DNA of 64,000 nucleotides from Bolinopsis microptera (Eukaryota; Ctenophora; Tentaculata; Lobata; Bolinopsidae). Location: assembly GCF_026151205.1 (NCBI RefSeq), contig NC_087083.1, positions 8,803,460-8,867,459 on the forward strand, in the 5' to 3' direction. A model generated the notes under the pieces. That model worked only from the letters and a program-made list of their open reading frames with translations, made no database searches and was not told where the DNA came from. Shown in pieces: positions 1-11,944 of this stretch (positions are counted from its first letter, which is position 1; every line of letters starts with the position of its first letter). The position numbers were made by a program, and so were the translations under genes.

Positions 1-2218
1 CATTAGCTATTTGTGGTGCTGCATTGGTACCCATTGGTATTCCAATAACTTGTCTATAAATTTGACCCTGATAAGTAACATAAGAATTATCAATCAAATA
101 ATTAAGACATTCCAAAAGTGTATCTTTAGAAAAATGAACTTTATTTTTACTAACATTATCAGAGAAATAGGCCTTCTTAGTATAAAGATTAGGAATAATA
201 TAAGACTTATCTTTAAAATCAAATACTCTTTCTACAAACATACGAAGATTATCCTTCAATTGAATATGAGGAATAGATGTATATAAAGTTGAAAAATCAT
301 AAGTACTGACAGACTTTAAACCTTTCTGGGTATTATCATAACTAAGAAAATCTAAGATAGGCTCATTATTATCAATAACAAAATAATCATTTCTAACGTG
401 AAATTTATTATCATATATAGATTTATTTTTAGTTGAGTGAAGCATAGATTTAATACAAATGCTAAGATAGACTGATAATTGTTGTAAACTACTTCCATTA
501 CCAGACGTTATATATCTAACTCCGACTGGCTTTTTATGCTGTTTTGGTGTAATATATAAATAAGGTAATTTGCTATTATCTTCATCAAATTTAATACGAT
601 GTTTAAGTAAGAATGCTTTATGCTCATTAATTATATCATCTTCTGAACGATTAACTTTAGTAAATGTATTCGATGATAATTCCTTTTCAATCATACTAAT
701 ATAGAACTTTTTACAAACAATAGTAATATTATTTTTGGCTTTATCGGTAGGAACCAATACAAAATCTTTATGAAGCTCATCTAAATCTGCTAAGACTTCA
801 ACATCTGATAATACTGAATAATAGGGATATGGTTTAGCTCCTTGCAGTTGAATTTTCACTTGCTCTATGATTAGTGTTTTCCACTCTTGAAACTCTTCAA
901 TAGGTTTATGCCATAAATTAGACAATTTATCGCAATAGCTTTTGAGTGCCGTCTTTACTGATTTTAAAGCTTTTTCAGTACATGGTTTAGCTTGGTCTCT
1001 ATAATTTAATCCCTTCATTAGAAGATTACGAAGTTTATCATTACTGATCATTGATAGCTCTCCTGTAATGACATGTTTATGAGTAGGGTCTGTATAACGA
1101 CTTGATGCACAATTACATTTCAATGTTTCTGAGTCAATGTTAGCTTCATTATATACTTTTTTGTAGTTAAGTACTTTAGATCTGATTGTTGGAGGGTATT
1201 TGTAGGACAATGTAGGTTGCTGATGATACTTTGACTTGAATGGTGCAGCTTTAGTAACTTGTTCCATTTTAAATATCTTTCGAAAATCAATATACTCGAC
1301 AAATTTATTAACATAATTAACTACAATAAAAGAATTTGATTTACTATTATTCTTACACGCTAAACCCATTCTTGTAAGGTAAAACCATGATAAATCTTTA
1401 ACTAAGAGAATTTTATGAAATCTATATGTCGTTATACTACTATTAAAATTATTAATATAAGATATAGCTTTAATATATACTAACTTAAGTTGTTTCTTTT
1501 TAAGATTACATAGATTAGTACGAATATCATGCATATCAATCATATTATCGTCATCCAACAAATCTTCATAAAATACATCGATATCAAATTCTTGTCTTTC
1601 ACTTACTATATTACTAATGAATCTACCTCCACGTGAATGTCTATTTATTTTAACTATATCGAACTGACTATAAATCGTTGTTTTAGAGTTCATCACAATA
1701 TTGCAGGCATCTAGTATGTTCTTCTTTTTAACACGAACGTTGAGACCATATGGGAAAACTGTATTTAACTGCAACATACAAGCTTCTTCAATGTCTTCTC
1801 TTTCTTTCAATGTAGTATTATTAGGTAAGAGTTTAATCGGCATGATAGCCATGTTTTCAGTGCTATGAATTTTAGTGAAGTGATCACGAAGTATTTTGCA
1901 GCCTCCACCACGTTTTATAGTAGATTTATGTTGGCTTATTCTAGAAGCAATTGAATTGATCGTGTGCCCAATGTATTGATATTTACAATCTTTATGCAAG
2001 CATTTTATCAAGTAGATACAATTCTTCGTTTGACATGATCCATTAAAGTCAATGAGGAAAGTAGAGTTTGTAGTGCTATTAGTGTAGAAGTTGTCAAAAG
2101 AAAGGCGGTTTAAGCATGTAACGCATGATTTTCTATCACATGGTATTATGTTAAAAGTTTCAAGAGATTCTGGATCATTTATACTTTGATGATCATCCAA
2201 AGATTGTTCCGACTTCAT
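1..2218 (-). CDS. Penelope-like retroelement ORF, N-terminal GIY-YIG endonuclease then reverse transcriptase (Naiad-type), cut by window edge
   Basis: The minus frame from the ATG at 2218 stays open for 739 codons and leaves the window at position 1 without a stop. Seen in order: a Cys-rich start (CDRKSCVTC); a GIY-YIG nuclease core with CIYLIKC at about residues 67-73, YIGHT at 82-86, SRISQH at 92-97 and QLNTVFPYGLN further on; RHSRGGR; PPTIRSKVLNYKKVYNEA; a CxC pair (KCNC, C368/C370) followed by HVITGELS; then RT fingers and palm blocks DFVLVPTDKAKNNI, LPYLYITPK, DFSTLYTSIPH (641-651) and GIPMGTNAAPQIAN at the window edge. Family knowledge: canonical Penelope elements have the endonuclease after the RT, whereas Naiad and Chlamys elements have it first, joined by a CxC linker. 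The order and the CxC here fit Naiad. The catalytic aspartates of the palm lie outside the window. No frameshift or stop is visible, so the copy may be young. The 5' end of the element is not resolved. Confidence 0.92.
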   Translation of the reverse strand, partial: MKSEQSLDDHQSINDPESLETFNIIPCDRKSCVTCLNRLSFDNFYTNSTTNSTFLIDFNGSCQTKNCIYLIKCLHKDCKYQYIGHTINSIASRISQHKSTIKRGGGCKILRDHFTKIHSTENMAIMPIKLLPNNTTLKEREDIEEACMLQLNTVFPYGLNVRVKKKNILDACNIVMNSKTTIYSQFDIVKINRHSRGGRFISNIVSERQEFDIDVFYEDLLDDDNMIDMHDIRTNLCNLKKKQLKLVYIKAISYINNFNSSITTYRFHKILLVKDLSWFYLTRMGLACKNNSKSNSFIVVNYVNKFVEYIDFRKIFKMEQVTKAAPFKSKYHQQPTLSYKYPPTIRSKVLNYKKVYNEANIDSETLKCNCASSRYTDPTHKHVITGELSMISNDKLRNLLMKGLNYRDQAKPCTEKALKSVKTALKSYCDKLSNLWHKPIEEFQEWKTLIIEQVKIQLQGAKPYPYYSVLSDVEVLADLDELHKDFVLVPTDKAKNNITIVCKKFYISMIEKELSSNTFTKVNRSEDDIINEHKAFLLKHRIKFDEDNSKLPYLYITPKQHKKPVGVRYITSGNGSSLQQLSVYLSICIKSMLHSTKNKSIYDNKFHVRNDYFVIDNNEPILDFLSYDNTQKGLKSVSTYDFSTLYTSIPHIQLKDNLRMFVERVFDFKDKSYIIPNLYTKKAYFSDNVSKNKVHFSKDTLLECLNYLIDNSYVTYQGQIYRQVIGIPMGTNAAPQIAN

Positions 2219-2844
2219 GTAGAAAAAAAGACAGCTAAGCTATCATTGACCAAGCAGGGCGCAGAAACAGCCACAGTAGATCACTAAATATTAGTGCTTT
2301 TCATGCAACAAGTAAAACAAATCCTTTATGTCATGTTTCCAGGGTTTGGACTGGAATTGCCTGCTTAAAGAACCTCCATCGCATTACATTACATAATTTT
2401 CTGAAACATATATTACATTTACAATAAATTATGCAATATCACAACATTACAATCAACAAAATAAATTTAATCGCAGAATCTCAAATGCAAATAATCGTAA
2501 ATTAAACACAAAAAACAAATTAAACATGCAATAAATGAATATACGAATACGCATCTTTTGTCAACTTACTCCTTCATAAAATTAATTTTTGACAAAAATT
2601 TTTTTTTTTAGACGGTAAAATAATGGTTACTAATTTATAAGTCACAAATAATAAATCAATACAAATTAATCACAAATATTAGAATAATTAATAGATATTA
2701 GGTAACTAATATAACTGAAAAACGATATATGTCGATACAAATTACAAAATAATATTAGGTGATTGAAACATTTCAATAAATTCATCATAAATATCACTAC
2801 CATATTTACCCCAAATATTTAATCTTTGATTTAACAATTTTACT
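2219..2844. other. AT-rich stretch between the retroelement ORF and the satellite
   Basis: The first 150-200 bases are probably the retroelement 5' leader (minus strand). The remainder is very AT-rich with many CACAAATA/AATTAATC-like runs and runs into a decayed satellite edge from about 2760. No gene or RNA seen. No element boundary or target duplication could be fixed by eye. Confidence 0.5.
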
Positions 2845-5800
2845 CCGGATTTTGACTTCCAGTACCCCAATTTGGTTTCATACCATCATCAATTAACTGA
2901 CTAATTGGTTTGTGGGCAAAAATTTCATCTAATCTGTCAAATTTGTATTCAGAAAATTTCATATTTGAAAATGGGACAGACTTTTGAAAATACAACTTTT
3001 CGTTTTCTTAAGCATTCTGCTGTTGGCTTCCTCCGACCGATATCAAACTTCCAGCACCTCAATCGTGTCATATGCCATCTATAGTTGACTTACTAATTGG
3101 TTGCAGGTGAGAAATTCAGTAAAAACTGTAAAATTTCGGTCCTGGAAATTTCATCTTCAAAAACTGAAATTGGGACAGAGATTTGAAATATATGATTTTA
3201 CAATTTTATTCCGGATTTTGACTTCCAGTACCCCAATTTGGTTTCATACCATCATCAATTAACTGACTGATTGGTTTGTGGGCAAAAATTTCATCTAATC
3301 TGTCAAATTTGTGTTCAGAAAATTTCATATTTGAAAATGGGACAGACTTTTGAAAATACAACTTTTCGTTTTCTTAAGCTTTCTGCTGTTGGCTTCCTCC
3401 GACCGATATCAAACTTCCAGCACCTCAATTGTGTCATATGCCATCTATAGTTGACTTACTAATTGGTTGCGGGTGAGAAATTCAGTAAAAACTGTAAAAT
3501 TTCGGTCCTGGAAATTTCATCTTCAAAAACTGAAATTGGGACAGAGATTTGAAATATATGATTTTACAATTTTATTCCGGATTTTGACTTCCAGTACCCC
3601 AATTTGGTTTCATACCATCATCAATTAACTGACTGATTGGTTTGTGGGCAAAAATTTCATCTAATCTGTCAAATTTGTGTTCAGAAAATTTCATATTTGA
3701 AAATGGGACACTAGACTTTTGAAAATACAACTTTTCGTTTTCTTAAGCTTTCTGCTGTTGGCTTCCTCCGACCGATATCAAACTTCCAGCACCTCAATCG
3801 TGTCATATGCCATCTATAGTTGACTTACTAATTGGTTGCAGGTGAGAAATTCAGTAAAAACTGTAAAATTTCGGTCCTGGAAATTTCATCTTCAAAAACT
3901 GAAATTGGGACAGAGATTTGAAATATATGATTTTACAATTTTATTCCGGATTTTGACTTCCAGTACCCCAATTTGGTTTCATACCATCATCAATTAACTG
4001 ACTGATTGGTTTGTGGGCAAAAATTTCATCTAATCTGTCAAATTTGTGTTCAGAAAATTTCATATTTGAAAATGGGACAGACTTTTGAAAATACAACTTT
4101 TCGTTTTCTTAAGCTTTCTGCTGTTGGCTTCCTCCGACCGATATCAAACTTCCAGCACCTCAATCGTGTCATATGCCATCTATACTTGACTTACTAATTG
4201 GTTGCGGGTGAGAAATTCAGTAAAAACTGTAAAATTTCGGTCCTGGAAATTTCATCTTCAAAAACTGAAATTGGGACAGAGATTTGAAATATATGATTTT
4301 ACAATTTTATTCCGGATTTTGACTTCCAGTACCCCAATTTGGTTTCATACCATCATCAATTAACTGACTAATTGGTTTGTGAACAAAAATTTCATCTAAT
4401 CTGTCAAATTTGTGTTCAGAAAATTTCACATTTGAAAATGGGACAGACTTTTGAAAATACAACTTTTCGTTTTCTTAGGCTTTCTGCTGTTGGCTTCCTC
4501 CAACCGATATCAAACTTCCAGCACCTCAATCGTGTCATATGCCATCTATAGTTGACTTACTAATTGGTTGCGGGTGAGAAATTCAGTAAAAACTGTAAAA
4601 TTTCGGTCCTGGAAAATTCATCTTCAAAAACTGAAAATGGGACAGAGTTGTGAATATATGATTTTACAATTTTATTCCGGATTTTGACTTCCAGTACCCC
4701 AATTTGGTTTCATACCATCATCAATTAACTAACTAATTGGTTTGTGGATAAAAATTTCATCTAATCTGTCAAATTTGTGTTCAGAAAATTTCACATTTGA
4801 AAATGGGACAGACTTTTGAAAATACAACTTTTCGTTTTCTTAGGCTTTCTGCTGTTGGCTTCCTCCAACCGATATCAAACTTCCAGCACCTCAATCGTGT
4901 CATATGCCATCTATAGTTGACTTACTAATTGGTTGCGGGTGAGAAATTCAGTAAAAACTGTAAAATTTCGGTCCTGGAAAATTCATCTTCAAAAACTGAA
5001 AATGGGACAGAGTTGTGAATATATGATTTTACAATTTTATTCCGGATTTTGACTTCCAGTACCCCAATTTGGTTTCATACCATCATCAATTAACTAACTA
5101 ATTGGTTTGTGGATAAAAATTTCATCTAATCTGTCAAATTTGTGTTCAGAAAATTTCATATTTGAAAATGGGACAGACTTTTGAAAATACAACTTTTCGT
5201 TTTCTTAAGCTTTCTGCTGTTGGATTCCTCCGACCGATATCAAACTTCCAGCACCTCAATTGTGTCATATGCCATCTATAGTTGACTTACTAATTGGTTG
5301 CGGGTGAGAAATTCAGTAAAAACTGTAAAATTTCGGTCCTGGAAATTTCATCTTCAAAAACTGAAAATTGGACAGAGTTTTGAAATATATGATTTTACAA
5401 TTTTATTCCAGATTTTGACTTCCAGTACCCCAATTTGGTTTCATACCATCATCAATTAACTGACTATTTGGTTTGTGGGCAAAAATTTCATCTAATCTGT
5501 CAAATTTGTGTTCAGAAAATTTCATATTTGAAAATGGGACAGACTTTTGAAAATACAACTTTTCGTTTTCTTAAGCTTTCTGCTGTTGGCTTCCTCCGAC
5601 CGATATCAAACTTCCAGCACCTCAATCGTGTCATATGCCATCTATAGTTGACTTACTAATTAGTTGCAGGTGAGAAATTCAGTAAAAACTGTAAAATTTC
5701 GGTCCTGGAAATTTTATCTTCAAAAACTGAAAATGGGACAGAGTTGTGAATATATGATTTTACAATTTTATTCCGGATTTTGACTTCCAGTACCCCAATT

Positions 5801-8330
5801 TGGTTTCATACCATCATCAATTAACTAACTAATTGGTTTGTGGATAAAAATTTCATCTAATCTGTCAAATTTGTGTTCAGAAAATTTCATATTTGAAAAT
5901 GGGACAGACTTTTGAAAATACAACTTTTTGTTTTCTTAAGCTTTCTGCTGTTGGATTCCTCCGACCGATATCAAACTTCCAGCACCTCAATTGTGTCATA
6001 TGCCTTCTATAGTTGACTTACTAATTGGTTGCGGGTGAGAAATTCAGTAAAAACTGTAAAATTTCGGTCCTGGAAATTTCATCTTCAAAAACTGAAAATG
6101 GGACAGAGTTTTGAAATATATGATTTTACAATTTTATTCCAGATTTTGACTTCCAGTACCCCAATTTGGTTTCATACCATCATCAATTAACTGACTATTT
6201 GGTTTGTGGGCAAAAATTTCATCTAATCTGTCAAATTTGTGTTCAGAAAATTTCATATTTGAAAATGGGACAGACTTTTGAAAATACAACTTTTCGTTTT
6301 CTTAAGCTTTCTGCTGTTGGCTTCCTCCGACCGATATCAAACTTCCAGCACCTCAATCGTGTCATATGCCATCTATAGTTGACTTACTAATTGGTTGCGG
6401 GTGAGAAATTCAGTAAAAACTGTAAAATTTCGGTCCTGGAAATTTCATCTTCAAAAACTGAAAATGGGACAGAGTTTTGAAATATATGATTTTACAATTT
6501 TATTCCGGATTTTGACTTCCAGTACCCCAATTTGTTTTCATACCATCATCAATTAACTGACTAATTGGTTTGTGGGCAAAAATTTCATCTAATCTGTCAA
6601 ATTTGTGGTCAGAAAATTTCACATTTGAAAATGGGCAGACTTTTGAAAATACAACTTTTCGTTTTCTTAAGCTTTCTGCTGTGGGCTTCCTCCGACCGAT
6701 ATCAAACTTCCAGCACCTCAATCGTGTCATATGCCATCTATTGTTGACTTACTAATTGGTTGCGGGTGAGAAATTCTGTAAAAACTGTAAAATTTCGGTC
6801 CTGGAAATTTCATCTTCAAAAACTGAAAATGGGACAGAGTTGTGAATATATGATTTTACAATTTTATTCCGGATTTTGACTTCCAGTACCCCAATTTGGT
6901 TTCATACCATCATCAATTAACTAACTAATTGGTTTGTGGATAAAAATTTCATCTAATCTGTCAAATTTGTGTTCAGAAAATTTCATATTTGAAAATGGGA
7001 CAGACTTTTGAAAATACAACTTTTCGTTTTCTTAAGCTTTCTGCTGTTGGCTTCCTCCGACCGATATCAAACTTCCAGCACCTCAATTGTGTCATATGCC
7101 ATCTATAGTTGACTTACTAATTAGTTGCAGGTGAGAAATTCAGTAAAAACTGTAAAATTTTGGTCCTGGAAATTTTATCTTCAAAAACTGAAAATTGGAC
7201 AGAGTTTTGAAATATATGATTTTACAATTTTATTCCAGATTTTGACTTCCAGTACCCCAATTTGGTTTCATACCATCATCAATTAACTAACTAATTGGTT
7301 TGTGGATAAAAATTTCATCTAATCTGTCAAATTTGTGTTCAGAAAATTTCATATTTGAAAATGGGACAGACTTTTGAAAATACAACTTTTTGTTTTCTTA
7401 AGCTTTCTGCTGTTGGATTCCTCCGACCGATATCAAACTTCCAGCACCTCAATTGTGTCCTATGCCTTCTATAGTTGACTTACTAATTGGTTGCGGGTGA
7501 GAAATTCAGTAAAAACTGTAAAATTTCGGTCCTGGAAATTTCATCTTCAAAAACTGAAAATGGGACAGAGTTTTGAAATATATGATTTTACAATTTTATT
7601 CCGGATTTTGACTTCCAGTACCCCAATTTGGTTTCATACCATCATCAATTAACTGACTATTTGGTTTGTGGGCAAAAATTTCATCTAATCTGTCAAATTT
7701 GTGTTCAGAAAATTTCATATTTGAAAATGGGACAGACTTTTGAAAATACAACTTTTCGTTTTCTTAAGCTTTCTGCTGTTGGCTTCCTCCGACCGATCTC
7801 AAACTTCCAGCACCTCAATCGTGTCATATGCCATCTATAGTTGACTTACTAATTGGTTGCGGGTGAGAAATTCAGTAAAAACTGTAAAATTTCGGTCCTG
7901 GAAATTTCATCTTCAAAAACTGAAAATGGGACAGAGTTTTGAAATATATGATTTTACAATTTTATTCCGGATTTTGACTTCCAGTACCCCAATTTGTTTT
8001 CATACCATCATCAATTAACTGACTAATTGGTTTGTGGGCAAAAATTTCATCTAATCTGTCAAATTTGTGGTCAGAAAATTTCACATTTGAAAATGGGCAG
8101 ACTTTTGAAAATACAACTTTTCGTTTTCTTAAGCTTTCTGCTGTGGGCTTCCTCCGACCGATATCAAACTTCCAGCACCTCAATCGTGTCATATGCCATC
8201 TATTGTTGACTTACTAATTGGTTGCGGGTGAGAAATTCTGTAAAAACTGTAAAATTTCGGTCCTGGAAATTTCATCTTCAAAAACTGAAAATGGGACAGA
8301 GTTTTGAAATACATGATTTTATTGGTTTGT
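2845..8330. repeat. 366-bp tandem satellite, about 15 monomers
   Basis: Using the landmark CCGGATTTTGACTTCCAGTA (CCAG in some copies), monomers begin at 2845, 3211, 3577, 3946, 4312, 4677, 5042, 5408, 5773, 6139, 6505, 6869, 7235, 7601 and 7967. Spacing is 364-366 bp; the 369-bp exception carries a small insertion near 3710. Shared variants mark a higher-order structure: the units at 6505 and 7967 carry the same rare changes, as do 5773 and 7235, and 5408, 6139 and 7601. All short reading frames here repeat with the unit and are not genes. The last copy is cut by an internal deletion near 8320. Confidence 0.97.
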
Positions 8331-9030
8331 GGGCAAACATTTCATCTAATCTGTCAAATTTGTGTTCAGAAAATTTCATATTTGAAAATGGAACATAAAT
8401 TGAAGAACATTAACTTTCGTTTTGTTAAGATTTCTACAGTGAGGGGGCAGTTAGCCTCCTCCGACCGATATTAAACTTCCAGCACCTCGATCTTGTCATA
8501 TGCTATCTATAGTTGACTGACTTATTGGCTGAAAATGGGACAGAGAATGGGACAATATGATGTTTCAATTTTCTTCGGCATTTTGATTTTCATTGGCAAT
8601 ACCTCAATTGGTTTCGTACCATCATCAATTATAGTACGAAACTTCATTTGACTGGGCGTGACAAGTAGTGCCGACCAGCTGACAGGCGTCCGACCCTGAG
8701 GGGCTGTTATACTTATACTTATAGCAGTTGAGTGGGACCACTCTTTTATCGCTCACCTGGCCTTATCTTACTCCGATAAGATTACATTGTTTTATCCGAG
8801 AGATAATCTCGAACATTCCTCAGTGGAATAGACGAGGATCCGGTTATATCTTATATACTTCTGAGGGTTTGGTCTCTGGGCAAAAACTCCGACGAATCTG
8901 TCAGATTTGTATTCAGAATGTTTTTATTTGAAAATGAGACAGAAATTGGAAAATACCAATTCTCGTTTGTAAAGTTTTCTGACATGAAATTTTACAATCT
9001 TTAGCAATTTTCACTGTCATAATCCAACGA
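8331..9030. repeat. Decayed edge of the satellite with an unrelated inserted segment
   Basis: Pieces of the 366-bp unit continue with many differences (8331-8630 and again about 8875-9010, e.g. the TTTGAAAATGAGACAGAAATT block). About 8645-8872 does not match the monomer: it holds GGGCGTGACAAGTAG and an interrupted dyad GATAAGATTAC. It may be a short inserted element. No RNA polymerase III boxes were convincing. Confidence 0.6.
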
Positions 9031-10032
9031 TGAACGACAAAAAATAAAACAGCCGTTTTATTATTGTATGGAAATTAAAATACTGGTAATATAAACCAGA
9101 GGACCGTTATATACAAATACAAATGTCAAAGTTAACAACAAGGACCAGGACTAGATTACATGGCTAATTAGTAATTACCTGTATAATTAGTAATTAGTAA
9201 TTACCTGTCTAATTAGTAATTAGTAATTACCTGTTGAGTGTCAGTTACTCGCTATTTTGGAGATTGGATACTGCTCTTCTAAATACAAAAGTCTAGAAAT
9301 ATCACTCTTGTTCCCAAGGTCACATTCTATCACGTAAAATCAAATATAATTATTATCGAATACAAATTATTAAATACTGTTTAATTTACACACCAAACCA
9401 TCATGTCACTGTTTTGACTTGAAACAGGTTCTAATCGAATTGCTGTTTATGCGCTAATCCGTATCTTCATGCTTCTCAAATCTTTGTGGATATTCAATTT
9501 ACACGACAATATATAAATATTAATAATGCAAATATCACAAATTTCATCAAAGGACGACAAATTTCAAGTCATCGTTAGTCTGTAAAATTTAATTGTTGAA
9601 ACTCATGCGGCAATTTCCGACCGATGTTTACAACTAAAATACATAATATTAATGATTATGAAAATAACGTTAATAAACGTTATACTATTGATATATATCA
9701 TACTTATAGTAATTGAATTTCTGTGAAGTTTTGTAGCTTAAATAGCTCAATTATCATCGCAAACCGATCTCATATAACAATGGTAAAATAACCGAGTGTT
9801 ACATAAACTATAAATAAGAGTTAGTCTCGAGTTAGTTCTGTAATGCACGACTCAATCGTCCGTAACAAATAACTGGTTAAACTCTGTGTACTCTTTCTCA
9901 CAACACTAGCTCAACTTAATCACGCTCTGAAATTAGCTACATAATCGTGACGTCATCACTGCAGTCGCCATACTCTCTAAGATTCGTCAATTAATTAATT
10001 AATTAATTAATTAATTAATGAGGTAGTAGTGT
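9031..10032. other. AT-rich 3' flank of the coiled-coil gene
   Basis: No coding sequence seen. Contains a small tandem repeat of a 17- to 21-bp unit (TAATTAGTAATTACCTG) at about 9165-9232 and a TTAA/AATT tract at 9990-10018 just beyond the stop codon of the minus-strand gene. It should include the 3' UTR; no polyadenylation signal close to the stop was convincing. Confidence 0.5.
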
Positions 10033-10125
10033 TCACTGGGTCGGGCACTGACTGCCGATGTCCTCAGCGTACAGATCAGAAAGTAACGTCCTTATGTTTT
10101 CTATATTGCTCCTTAGAGCCTGAAT
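10033..10125 (-). CDS. Coiled-coil gene, terminal exon with stop
   Basis: Acceptor ...TAATTTCAG precedes ATT CAG GCT; 30 codons then TGA at 10035-10033. Reads IQALRSNIENIRTLL... and ends AEDIGSQCPTQ. Entry phase 0 matches the previous exon. The end of the protein is a short amphipathic helix followed by a polar tail with one Cys. The general pattern of a Ser-rich head, long coiled coil and a tail ending in ...CxTQ reminds me of CEP85/CEP85L centrosomal proteins, but this is from memory and unverified. Confidence 0.85.
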   Translation of the reverse strand: MQALRSNIENIRTLLSDLYAEDIGSQCPTQ

Positions 10126-10350
10126 CTGAAATTAGCAGCGAGGTTAGATTTTCTGTGATGAAATTATAAGTAGCTGATTAACCGATTAAGCCTTTTTAAT
10201 CTTATTACTTTTCGCTGTCAGGTTTCATTTATTGTACCACAGTCAAATAAAATTTGAATAAGATTATCTTCTACTTAAGAATATCTTTTAATTAAGATTA
10301 TTTGACTAATAAATGATTTAACTAATAAATCTAATTAAATAATGACTAAC

Positions 10351-10467
10351 ATTTCTGAGTTGGGACTCAACAGTAAGATCCTCCTTGTTAGAAGGTCGTG
10401 GACTGGCTCCCAGTCCAAGCAGCAAGGAAATGTCTAACTGCTGACCTTGAACTCTCATCTGACAAAC
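10351..10467 (-). CDS. Coiled-coil gene, penultimate exon
   Basis: Acceptor ATTACTCAG, donor AAT|GTTAGT, phase 0 to phase 0, 39 codons. Reads VCQMRVQGQQLDISLLLGLG then a polar linker (ASPRPSNKED) and VESQLRN. The donor is weaker than its neighbours. The helix break at the Pro-containing linker separates the main coiled coil from the C-terminal helix. Confidence 0.82.
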
Positions 10468-10622
10468 CTGAGTAATCCCATGTCAAACCACACAAATATT
10501 ATAATATCTTTACATTTCCTATCAAATAAATATTTCAGACTGCATTTTTACATTTATAATAGAAAATAGAAACACAAAACATTCTCAACTTTAAAAAAAG
10601 ATAAAAAAGGATAAAAACTCAC

Positions 10623-10787
10623 CTCCACAACACTATTGAGGTCCTGGAAAGCAGCATTGTACTCCGCCATCAGGAGCTCAGAGTTCTCCACATCCCGGTT
10701 CTCCTGGGACTCATACTCCTCCATTTTAAGTAGCACAGCCTCTAACTCCCGTTCTAAGTCTGAGATCCGCCCTTGTAATTCCTCCTC
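10623..10787 (-). CDS. Coiled-coil gene exon
   Basis: Acceptor TCCCATCCAG, strong donor GAG|GTGAGT, phase 0 to 0, 55 codons. Begins EEELQGRISDLERELEAV and ends FQDLNSVVE. Glu-rich with leucine/hydrophobic residues at heptad spacing, typical of a parallel coiled coil. The intron on its 5' side (10788-11048) contains poly-T/poly-A runs. Confidence 0.88.
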
Positions 10788-11048
10788 CTGGATGGGAATG
10801 TTAAGGTTGGGAGTTTTTTTTTTTTTAATTTTTAATTTTTTAAATTGAAAAAAAAAGAAGAAAAAAAGTTGGGAGTTGATATTTGTTTAACTTTTTAGGG
10901 TATATTTATCTAGCTTCTAAGTTCAAATGCATTTGTGGCATTTGTGTGTTCGTGAATTACTGAAACAAAAACGATTATACTGTTTGTTGGTCGATCACAA
11001 GTGATCGTAAAATAGCATTAGTGAGCAAGAAAAATTTCAGACTCTTAC

Positions 11049-11195
11049 CTGATGAATTCTGCGGTCCAGTTCAGATCTCAGATCTTCAACCTCGTTGACA
11101 GAATTCTCTAAACTTTGAGTCAGTATTTTGGTTTTCTCCTGCTCGTTGTTAAATTTCTCGTAGTATCCCCCTACTAAACTCTTCGTGCTTTCTTT
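11049..11195 (-). CDS. Coiled-coil gene exon
   Basis: Acceptor TTTCTATAAACAG, donor CAG|GTAAGA, phase 0 to 0, 49 codons. Reads KESTKSLVGGYYEKFNNEQ... and ends LRSELDRRIHQ. A charged, helical segment with a short flexible GGYY start. Extension past the acceptor to about 11300 stays open but falls in the intron by the splice model. Confidence 0.85.
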
Positions 11196-11361
11196 CTGTT
11201 TATAGAAACAAATTAGACAAAAGTTTTTGAAATATTTCAATTGGTTAAATACTTGAATGCAACAGACCCACATTTTCAGTTCAAACGAGACTTTTTCCAA
11301 TGATCATTGAAAATTATTAAGATTTGAAAAATATTATTGCGTGTTGTAATTTATCAATTAC

Positions 11362-11760
11362 CTGCTCAGACAAAACAGAGATCTCCTTTTTCAGCTGCTC
11401 CATTTTCTTCTCCATCTTCGATTTTTCCAGCTCCACCTTCTGAAGCTCCTGCTTGGCCTGATTTGCGTTCTGGGACTTCAGCAAGTTATTCTGCTTCTCC
11501 AGCTTCATTATAGATTCCCGCATGTCCGTACATTTCTTCTGGTACTTCTTCATATCTGCATCCTTTAGTTTCACGTCCTTGGAGGATTCAGTTACCCGCT
11601 TTTGTTCCTCCTGCAGGTTTGTATTCTCCTCTGTAAGTTGCGTCAACTGTTCTTGTAGCTTGGTGTACTCGTTAACAGTGGGCAGGGTTGTCAGGTAATC
11701 CTGGAGCCGCGCGAACTTCCTGCTGATTGATGTTTTCTCGTCTATCAACTTCTGGTTATC
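11362..11760 (-). CDS. Coiled-coil gene, longest coiled-coil exon
   Basis: Acceptor CATTCTCAG, donor CAG|GTAATT, phase 0 to 0, 133 codons. Opens DNQKLIDEKTSISRKFARLQ, has DYLTTLPTVNEY, then an unbroken heptad-rich helix (LEKQNNLLKSQNANQAKQEL, KKMEQLKKEISVLSEQ). High Lys/Glu/Gln and no membrane segment indicate an intracellular structural or scaffold protein. The LQDYLTTLPT box is the most distinctive phrase in the gene and the best query for naming the family. Confidence 0.92.
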
Positions 11761-11944
11761 CTGAGAATGGTTTTAATTGATGTAACGTTGAGCGGTTATT
11801 AACTTATTTGAGCGGTTTAACAAGCTATGATTTTAGCCACAATTTGAAAAGACAGCTTCAGATCTACGCTTTTTTCATGTCAACTAAGCATCACAATCCA
11901 ATCTTGAAATCCGAAACACAAGGAAATATTGTAAAAAAAAACAC

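Noticed and set aside
4006-8217. Repeated 60-76-codon frames on both strands
   Set aside because: They recur with the 366-bp satellite period and are broken in most monomers.
2845-8330. CRISPR-like array
   Set aside because: Repeats are head-to-tail monomers of 366 bp with no unique spacers; the genome is eukaryotic. The same holds for the 29-bp array at 60245-61458.
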